Position numbers and translations under genes: made by a program | Notes under the pieces: model-generated | Told to the model about the DNA's origin: nothing | The model's database searches: none | Seen by the model: the letters and a program-made list of their open reading frames with translations, nothing else | Assembly (NCBI RefSeq): GCF_025753855.1 | Contig: NZ_JAOWPT010000011.1 | Location: 149,354-213,353, forward strand | Direction: 5' to 3' | DNA from: Mesorhizobium sp. ZC-5 | GTDB lineage: Bacteria > Pseudomonadota > Alphaproteobacteria > Rhizobiales > Rhizobiaceae | Length of the DNA: 64,000 bases | Part shown: positions 53,526 to 62,000 of the stretch, piece by piece | Numbering within the stretch: the stretch's first letter is position 1 | How the letters are laid out: every line of letters begins with the position of its first letter

Positions 53526-54173
53526 CTATTGCGGTTTGGCTGCGGAAAAATTCTTGGCCTCGGCGGCCCTGCCGCGAAAGATGCGGACCGGAACGTTCCC
53601 GTCCTGCGCGACCCGTGCGCCGGACGGAACACCCAAGGTCTTCTTGACCAATGCGACATAGGATGGCGGGCCCGATACCGAGACCACATCATCCTTTTCG
53701 GAAACCTTGACTGGGAACCGCACATCGGTGACGCCCAGCGACGCAAGCCTCTCGGCCGCACCGGCTGCCGAATTGGCGTCCAGCTTGATCATCTCCGTCT
53801 GCGTTTCCGATTCAGCGGCGACGTTGAGCGTCGACCCGTCGAAATGCCAGACCAGCCCGTAGCGGTTGCAGACCCACTCCAGAAACTCGCGGGCGGTCCC
53901 GACCGGCATTCCGGCGCTCAACCGTCCCTTGACCTCTTTACTGACCCGCACCGGCACGCCGATGTTCTTGCCGAACTCGACCAGGGCGTCGCCGACCGGC
54001 TGATCCACGGTGATGTACTTGTAGGTCCCCGCAGGCCATTCGGGCTCGGCAGCCATCGCGGCCGCGCCGACCAAGCCGCACGACAATCCAACCGCAAGGC
54101 CAAATGCAACCTTGACAGCCAACCCTGCTTTCCCGGAGCGCCGAACTACGCGGCAGACCTCGTCTTCCGTCAT
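53526..54173 (-). CDS. NolW-like N-terminal half of the type III secretin (SctC/RhcC1)
   Basis: Periplasmic protein of 215 residues with a signal peptide (about residues 1-42, ending VGAAAMA). The N0 domain follows (YKYITVDQPVGDALVEFGKN), then an N1-type domain (ANSAAGAAERLASLGVTDVR and VSVSGPPSYVALVKKTL). These are the N-terminal domains of a type III secretin. The C-terminal pore domain is absent, as in rhizobia, where the secretin is split into RhcC1 (NolW) and RhcC2. The stop is normal and no pore sequence follows. It is the first gene of the leftward operon. Confidence 0.87.
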   Translation of the reverse strand: MTEDEVCRVVRRSGKAGLAVKVAFGLAVGLSCGLVGAAAMAAEPEWPAGTYKYITVDQPVGDALVEFGKNIGVPVRVSKEVKGRLSAGMPVGTAREFLEWVCNRYGLVWHFDGSTLNVAAESETQTEMIKLDANSAAGAAERLASLGVTDVRFPVKVSEKDDVVSVSGPPSYVALVKKTLGVPSGARVAQDGNVPVRIFRGRAAEAKNFSAAKPQ

Positions 54174-54280
54174 ATGGTGCCCTGCCAGGACGCCAGACGC
54201 CGTCCCAACTCAAGGAACGCGTTGCCGCCGTTTGCCATAACACCCCGCCGATTCACTCTATCGTGGCGAGCCTGAAAAGA

Positions 54281-54298
54281 AAAGTCCATTTGGACTTT
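54281..54298. promoter_or_regulatory. Palindrome in the promoter region of the type III operon
   Basis: AAAGTCCA-TT-TGGACTTT, a perfect 8-bp-arm palindrome 108 bases before the first type III gene and about 125 bases before the L,D-transpeptidase start on the other strand. A smaller one, CTGCA-TAG-TGCAG, is at 54301-54313. I see no rhizobial tts-box-like element (TCGTCAG...AAGCT). These are candidate binding sites for a different regulator, for example the LysR protein encoded at 55129-56043. Confidence 0.45.
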
Positions 54299-54423
54299 GC
54301 CTGCATAGTGCAGTGCCAAATGTTGCGCCTTCCAGCCAAAAAGATATGGTGGCTGCGCAATCGCTTCCTGCCTGCGACTCAACTTATAGGCGTGGCGAAG
54401 CGGCCTTGATGGGAACCGGCACA

Positions 54424-55080
54424 ATGACTTCGTTTCAGCCCCGGAATTGCGGCGCCGTGTTTTTTGCCGTCGCGGCGATCCTGCTGGCGACCGCGGATAT
54501 CGCACCCGCTCAATCGAATGGCGGCTACGACCCGAGAACCTGGAGCTATGACCCGGAGGGAGACATGCTGATTTCTCCGTCCGGTCAGGGATCCGACACC
54601 GGCTATTCCGCCCAGCCCAAATGGTCGCCCATCCCCCGCGAAGTCGTGCGTTTCGGTGAAGCTCAGCCCAAGGGCTCGATCGTCATCAACACGTCGGAAC
54701 GACGTCTCTATTATGTCCTGGGCGACGGCACCGCGCTGAAATATGCCGTCGGTGTCGGCAAGGAGGGTTTTAGCTGGGCTGGGCGTGACGAGATATCGAG
54801 CAAGCGGCATTGGCCGGACTGGAGACCGCCCGCGGAGATGCGCCAAAGGGAGGCTGCCAGCGGACGCGTGTTACCGGCTCGTGTCGAAGGCGGCCCGAAC
54901 AATCCGCTCGGCGCCCGGGCTCTCTACATCGGCAGCACGCTCTATCGAATTCATGGCACCAACCAGCCCTGGACGGTCGGGCAGGCCAATTCCTCCGGAT
55001 GCATCCGCATGACCAACGAGGACGTCATCGACCTTTATGAACGGGTTGGTATTGGCGCCCGGGTTATCGTACGGCATTGA
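54424..55080 (+). CDS. L,D-transpeptidase (YkuD family)
   Basis: Secreted enzyme of 218 residues that cross-links peptidoglycan (3-3 links) or attaches proteins to it. The signal peptide covers about residues 1-30 (ending IAPAQS). The YkuD active-site motif HGTNQPWTVGQ, then SSGCIRMTNED with its catalytic cysteine is complete. The frame is open from 54313; the ATG at 54424 places the signal peptide at the N-terminus. It is divergent from the type III operon. A role in fitting the secretion apparatus through the wall is possible but not shown. Confidence 0.87.
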   Translation: MTSFQPRNCGAVFFAVAAILLATADIAPAQSNGGYDPRTWSYDPEGDMLISPSGQGSDTGYSAQPKWSPIPREVVRFGEAQPKGSIVINTSERRLYYVLGDGTALKYAVGVGKEGFSWAGRDEISSKRHWPDWRPPAEMRQREAASGRVLPARVEGGPNNPLGARALYIGSTLYRIHGTNQPWTVGQANSSGCIRMTNEDVIDLYERVGIGARVIVRH

Positions 55081-55128
55081 TGCCATCGATTTCGACAGGG
55101 CCGGGTTTCAGATGAACGATCGCCGAAG

Positions 55129-56043
55129 ATGATCCCGTTCAACATCAAGCAACTCGAGACCTTTCTGTGGGTGGCGACTTTCGGCAGTTTCCGGAAGGCC
55201 GCCGGAAGGCTGAACACCACGCAGCCGGCGGTGTCGACGCGGATCGCCGGACTGGAAGACGCGCTGGGCGTCAAGTTGTTCGAGCGCCAGAGCAGCACGG
55301 TGCGGCTGACCGCCAAGGGGCAGCAATTGCTGCCCTTGGCTCAACGCGTGCTGCGGACGGCCGACCGTTTTCAACTGGCCGCCAATTCGCTGGCAGGGAC
55401 GACCGGCGCCCTTCGTCTCGGCGTCGTCGAGACGGTCGTCCATACGTGGCTGCCCGATTTTCTGCGGGAATTTCAGGCGAGCTATCCACTGGTCGAGATG
55501 GATCTGGTCGTCGATGTAACGACCAACCTGCGCAGTGAGCTCATTTCCCGTCGGATCGACCTTGCCGTTCTGATGGGGCCTGTCCTGGAATACCGCATCG
55601 AGAACATCGAGATGCCGTCGTTCCCGCTTGCCTGGGTTTGCTCGCCCAATCTGAAGCTGCCCGAAACGGGCAAGGTCACGCTGAACGACCTGCTGCAGTT
55701 TCCGATCATCACCTACGCGCGCACCACCCGGCCCTACAGCGAAGTCTACCGGAAACTGAGCGGCGAGTTCGAGGAGGCGCCGCGCATGTTCCCGGCCAAC
55801 TCCCTTTCCGCCTCTCTCAAGCTCACGCTGGACGGCATTGGAATCGGCTCGCTTCCGCGCGATCTCGTCGGTGATCACGTCGCCAGCGGGAAACTCCGCA
55901 TCGTCGAGTGCGAATGGCACCCGTCCGATTTGCAATTCACGGCCTCCTACCCCGTCGAGCCTTCCAATCCGGTTGCCGAACAGGCCGCGAAACTCGCCTA
56001 CCGCATCGCCCATGCACATGCCGAGCGCCGGGACCAGTCATAG
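55129..56043 (+). CDS. LysR family transcriptional regulator
   Basis: Regulator of 304 residues. The N-terminal winged helix (about 5-64) reads FGSFRKAAGRLNTTQPAVST with GLEDALGVKLFERQ. A substrate-binding-like effector domain fills the rest (about 95-295). It lies 48 bases after the L,D-transpeptidase gene on the same strand and is convergent with the giant gene. It may regulate the type III operon. Rhizobial systems usually use the two-component-like TtsI, for which no gene is seen here, so any such link is inferred. Confidence 0.88.
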   Translation: MIPFNIKQLETFLWVATFGSFRKAAGRLNTTQPAVSTRIAGLEDALGVKLFERQSSTVRLTAKGQQLLPLAQRVLRTADRFQLAANSLAGTTGALRLGVVETVVHTWLPDFLREFQASYPLVEMDLVVDVTTNLRSELISRRIDLAVLMGPVLEYRIENIEMPSFPLAWVCSPNLKLPETGKVTLNDLLQFPIITYARTTRPYSEVYRKLSGEFEEAPRMFPANSLSASLKLTLDGIGIGSLPRDLVGDHVASGKLRIVECEWHPSDLQFTASYPVEPSNPVAEQAAKLAYRIAHAHAERRDQS

Positions 56044-56067
56044 CAGCCGCCATCCCGGGATGGGCTG
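56044..56067. terminator. Hairpin between the LysR and giant genes
   Basis: CAGCC-GC-CATCCC and GGGATG-GGCTG form an interrupted stem of 11 pairs with almost no loop, directly after the LysR stop and 15 bases before the convergent giant gene stop. It can end transcripts from both sides. No T-tract is present. Confidence 0.5.
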
Positions 56068-56081
56068 CTCCGTTCGCTGCG

Positions 56082-59000
56082 TCAGCCTGTGGCCGTGACC
56101 GGCAGATAGATGCGGTCACCCGCAAAGATCACGTCCGGGCTCAGAATGTGGTCCATGTTGAGGACCACGGTCTCCGCTACGTCGGCTGAACGGGTGCTGG
56201 CGATGAGGCGAATGCTGTCTCCGTCCCGCACCTCGACCCATTCATAGCCGCTTTCCTCGAGTTTGGGGTTGGTGCGGCCGTCCGGATTGCTGGCTCCTTC
56301 CGGATGCGTGGCGACATAGTCACCGGACACCCAGCCCGTATATGTCTTGCCGTCGGGGCCAAAACCTTCCACAGGGATCCAGGTTTCCCCTGAATCTTCC
56401 GAAGGCTTGCCGGTTTGCTCGACGAATGTGCCGGGTTCGAGAACCGTGACCTTCTCGGCGTCGGCGCCGGGCGTGGCGCGAAGGTTCAAGCCGTCGTCGG
56501 CAGTTACGACGAGTTGCGGATATTCCTCCGGCTCCGGCTCTGGTTCTGGTTCCACGGGCGTCGGTTCGTCCGGCTGATCAGTTCCGGTCGGCTCATCCGG
56601 TTTGGTCGGATCCTGTCCACCTGGCGCGGCAACCTTCCAGGGCTCGCCATCGAGCGTATCCCAGGCGAACAGGAACATGCCGATGCCGAACGTGGCGCCC
56701 AGCGCAATGCGATCCCAGGCCGCCCAGCGCTTGTCGGCCTTCGCCGCCGCCGCGATTCCCTCTTCGGTGCGTGGCGGGGCCTTCCGGTTCACGAACTCCG
56801 TCCTGATTGCCGAGCCCCAGAATTCGGCACTGCCCAGCGTGAACAGGCTACCGGAAATCCAACCCAGGGGCGAATCCAGGTTTTGGACCGTATAGGCCAG
56901 AGAGCCGCCGAGATAGGCGAAGTTACCAACATGGTCACCCAGCAACCGCATCGCCGTCCGACCCGTAAATGCCTGCATGGTCGACTTGGGGCCGTAGATC
57001 ATGTTGCCCACGGTGAACGGGCCGTTCACCACCGGGTTTGCTTCGGCTCCGCCCGGAGCAAGTGGAGCAGCGGAACCGGGCGACGACACAATGAACGAAA
57101 GGCCGCTGGCAAGGTTGAGTGCGCGGCCGAGCCTCGTGTGCGGCGCCGTGGCGTTAGGGAACACCGACTGGGCACTGAAGACGACACCACGCAGCGCGAA
57201 CATCACGCCACCGGCCGTCGCCGTCCAATGCGGCGGCAGCGAGCTCCACAGCATGTAGGACGTACCCGCCATGGTGCCGAACGTGTCGAGCGCCATCTGG
57301 TTTTCCCTGGTCCGCGAATAGACCAGCGCGCCCTCCACCAGGGTCCGCTGTAGCGGCGTCATCGTCTTCTTGTGGGTCGTCCTGAACGTCGTCAGTTGCA
57401 GCACCGAGAGCGCATTGGCCTGGTCCGTGCTCATCCACTCGAACTGCTCGAGCGTGAATTTGCGGAACTGGCCGGGGCTGAGTTCCTCGAATTGCTTCGG
57501 CGTCATCGCCTCGATCTGCGGACGCGTCAGCGCCTCGATGTGGTTGACCGTGAAGCCGCCCCACTGCTCGCGCGTCAGCGCCGCAATCTGCGCGTCGGTC
57601 AGCCAAGGCACCTGGGCCGGATCGAGCTTGGCGATGTCCAGCCGTTCGGCCGGGATCGCCTTCACCTGGTTCTCGGTGAAGTTCTTGAGCAGGCCCGACT
57701 CGCCGAGGTCCTTGAACTGCTGCTCGGTGAAGTTGGCGATCTGCGTGTCGGTCAGCCAAGGGACCTGCGAAGCGTCGAGCTTGGTGACGTCGATGGCGCC
57801 GGCTTTGGTATCAGGTATAGCACCCAGTTGGCTCTGCGTGAGGTGCTTCAGCAGCCCGGCCTCGCCCAATGCCTGCAACTGCGTCTCTGTGAATTGCGCG
57901 ACCTGACCGTCGGTCAGCCACGGCACCTGTTTGGCGTCGAGCTTGGCGGTGTTGATCGCAACGATTTCGGTGTCCGGGACGGCGCGCAGTTGTTCCCTCG
58001 AAAGCAACGCAAGAACGCCGCTTTCGCTGATATCGCCAAGCTGCTTCTGCGTGAAATTGGCGGTCTGCTTGGGCTTCAGCCACGGAACCTGTGTCGCATC
58101 CAGCGTCGACACATCGAGGAATCCGATCTTATTTCCCGGTATGCCCTGCAGTTGCGACTTCGTCAGATGGCGATGTAGCCCGGCCTCGCCCAGAGTACGG
58201 AACTGCTGTTCGCTGAGCTTGCCCACTTGGCCGTTGGTCAGCCACGGAATCTGCCGTTCCGCAAGGCCGGCCACGTTCACGTCGCCGATTCGGTTTTTGG
58301 GGATTCCCCGCAGCTGGCTCTTGGTCAGATGCGACAGCAGGCCGAGCCGGTCCATGTCGCCGAATTGCTGCTCGGTGAGTTTGGCCACCTGCTCACGTGT
58401 CAGCCATCCAACCTGGTTCGGCTGGAAATCCGCCATGTTGAGATTCTGGACCTGATCTAGCGATACGGCCCTGACCCCGTCGCGGGTCAACGGCTGTGCT
58501 GCGGCGGGGCGACTGCCCGAGCTGCCTGGCTGATTGGCCGCAGGTCCGGGCTTCACACCACCCTGCCCCGTCGAACCGGTGAGCGTATCGTTACCATCCT
58601 GGCCCGGCCGATCCGCCCATGACGACTTGGCATTCTCGGTGTAAAGTGCGTGGTAATTCGTGTCGGAGCCGTAGCTCGGCTCCATTTGTCCAAACAGGTC
58701 GCCAAGTTGATTGACGGCCGTGGTCTCGTCGATCGCTCCTGAACGGTAATTTTCAAAGACCGCGACTTCCGCCGGATCGGCAAAGGTCAGGATATTGGAC
58801 GGAGCGCCGCCGTTTTCCGCCAATTCTTCCGCGACTTTGAACTCCGTGAACCGCGCACGTCCCTCATCTTGCAGGCTCGCGTTCACAAATGCGTCGACGA
58901 ACGTTGCCTCGTCGACGAAATCCGCCGGATTGAGGTAGTCGGGATCGCCGACATGCGACAGTTCGTGAGCCAGTCGCCCGGCCTGCTCTCCCACCACCAC

Positions 59001-62000
59001 ATCCGGGGTAATATTCGTTGCCTCCTGGGCAAGCTGGTCCCCGTCCAGACTGATCACTTTCAATGTAGGATCGTAGAAAATACCGCGTGCGTTGACGTCA
59101 TGGTCGGGCAGATTCACATCCTGGACATGAAGGTCCGAACGTGCCGAATTGACGATCCGAACCTGTTTCTGATGCGCGGCGCGGAGCAGGTTCATGAGCG
59201 TCGGCGACCGGCTGAACTGGTCGGCGAGATCCAGGATCGTCATGTCGGAAATCCGCAGATCCTGCGGGATCATGCCGTCCAACAGCTGGAGGGCTTCCTC
59301 CCGGTTGGCCGCCAGTTCGGCATCGGTCAATTTGGGACCGCCTGACGGATTCTCGTTCGATGCTGCGACAGCCCTGGTTTTGCTCGGCTTGTTGTGGCCC
59401 ATGATATTGCCGACGATGCGAGCGTCATTCAGCGCGTTCTGGAGTTCGGCTGAAGGTGGCGCATCGAGGAACACCCACCGCGGCTGATAAGCCGGGTCCT
59501 TGTCCCGCAGCGCGATATCCTTGTTGATCTGCTGACGCAGGTGCTGCGACAGCGGCACTTCGCGCATCTCGGCCACGCCCTTCACCGTCCTCCAGCGATG
59601 GTAGGTCTTCACCTCGATCGCTTCGACGTCGCCCCGCGCATTGTACACGGGAGCGTCAACGTACCGGCCGCCTTCGCCGACGATCGGATATTTCCCGTTC
59701 GGATCGGCGTCCACCGGGAAGTGCTTCTCGCCCAGCGACCCGTTGAGTTCGCGTGTGTACTCCTCGCCGGCCCGCCACTTGTGGGGCTGCCGCATATTGC
59801 GAACATGATCGAGCGTATGTGTGGTGGGCGGCGCAGCCTCGATGGCGGGGCGTTGCGGGCCAGCGCCGAGCGCGTTCATCGCCGCATCGAAATCGGTAAG
59901 CGGCACATACACGTTTTCACCGGCATTGTCCGGCGAACCGTTTCCGCGAGGCGCCGGTTTCGGCGACAAGAGCGGACCACCACCATCGGCTGCCTGCGTC
60001 GCGAGAGATGTCAGCACGCCATCGGGGCCATAACGCTCGGCCATTTCGCGGCCGGAATAGTAGCGCGACTCCTGCTCGTAGCGCGCCAGCAATTCCTCCG
60101 GCGTGAATTTCACCATGGGATCGCCAGAACGAACTCCGTCGAGGTAGGCCGACGGTGTGCTTGGATCCTTGCCGCTCGTATAGACATAATCCGCGGTATT
60201 GGCTTCAGGCATACCGGTGAACGACTTCGTCACCGGATCCCACGTAAGCCGCCCGAAGCCGCCATTGTCGTTACCACTCGTTGCGCCGGTGTCGCGCGCC
60301 GCTGTTGGGACCACGATCGGATCGCTGTCGTCGGGCCGCGCATTCGGCTCCCTCGCGCCGTCGGCGCTGCCATCCCTGGCGCTCTCGGTATCGCCGCGTT
60401 CACCGGGCGCTGTCGTGCCGTCGTCGTGAACATTGACGACTGTCCCCTCGACCACCGGATGGTTGGAATCGTGGAACACCACCTCGTCGGTCGGGCGATA
60501 GACACCGTCGGAACCCTGCTCATGCACGACCATCGGCCGCGACGATTGTCCGTCGCCTGACGGGTCGAACCTGCCACCCGTGGGCGGCGGTTGGTTGGGG
60601 CCGTTGGGATCGCCTGCCGGCAGTGCCCGAGGACCGGTTCCCTGCTGGCCGGAGGTTTCGCCGACCACGTCGCCATCGATGACGACCTCATCCGGGTCCG
60701 GCATGACGTGCTCGCCAGTCGGCCGGTAGACGCCATCGGGACCCATTTCGTAAACGGCCCGTGATTGCGGCCCCGTTTCCGGCCCGCCGGGAAAACTGCC
60801 CGACGGGTGAGTGCCGCTCCGGGGGCTGCCCCCTCCAGGCATGTTGTTCAACAGTCCACGACCACCCAGGCCGGTACCGACGAGGCCGGTACCAATGCCC
60901 ATGACTGCGTTCGCGAGCTCGAGCAGGGACATGTCGCCGCCATGCGCCGCAAGATCTTCCATCGACTTGCCGAGCAGCGGCACACCGGTAACCACCGCGC
61001 CGGCATCGAGACCCCAGGCTGCGGTGTTCAGCTTGCTGCCGCTTTGCATGAAATTCGAGACGTCGTCCGCATAGGAGGACTTCTGTACATTCACGTTAAA
61101 CTTGCCGACACCCCAGCTGGTATTCTTCATCTGGGCCATGCCGAAGCCGCCTGCCAGAGACTTGGAAGCAGGCAGGCCGGCCCTCGCCAGGCCGAACGTG
61201 CGCAATGCACCCGCGCCCACCGGCAGGAACGAGGTCACACCCATCGTGATATTCCAGGCCGACTGGCTGTCGAACTCGCCGCCCTGAAGAAGGTGCTCGC
61301 CCTCCCTCACCAAGGCCTTGCCGCCTAGGGCCGCACCGGAGGTGATCGCGATGGGAATAGCCCATTGGCCGCCCGGCACGAACGAGACGATAGTGGAGAC
61401 GCCGGCAACGATGCCAAGGCCTATATCCGTGGCTCTGTCCCAGAAATCCACCTTGCGGCCGTCGGCCACTTCCAGTTCGTCGAGCGTGAACCCGTCCTTG
61501 CCGAGCGACATGTCACCGCCCTTGGCCATGACCAGATTGCCGTCCTCGCTGAAGATGCGGTTCTCGTGCTGGAATTCGTCGAAGTCGCTGTAATATTTTC
61601 CCGAGGTGTCGACATAGCCGGTTTCACCGTCGCCGGTCTTGATCTCGAAGAGAGCCGTCGACGATTCCATCCCGCCGTCGAGGGAGAAAATCGGTACGAG
61701 CTTGACCTCGGGGTTATCGCCTGCGCGATCGGTGATCTCATCGACGACCTTCTCCACCCCTTCGCTCGATGGATCGAGGCCGAGTGTCTCGGCAACCGTG
61801 CTGCTCAGTTCGCCGGACGTATATTCCTTGTACTCGCCGGTGAAGCCGGCTTCGTAGAGGTTGTTCATCTGCACCTGATAGCCGGCCATCGCCTGCTCAC
61901 GGTGCTCCTCGAAATACTCGTTCTTGAGTTCCGACTCGTGCTGTGCCGCGCCCAATTCGAGCAGCTTGGGGTGGCTTGCGGAAAAAGCGTACCAGTCGCG

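Noticed and set aside
54174-54312. Rhizobial tts box upstream of the type III operon
   Set aside because: No stretch matching the TCGTCAG and AAAGCT elements in the right spacing was found.
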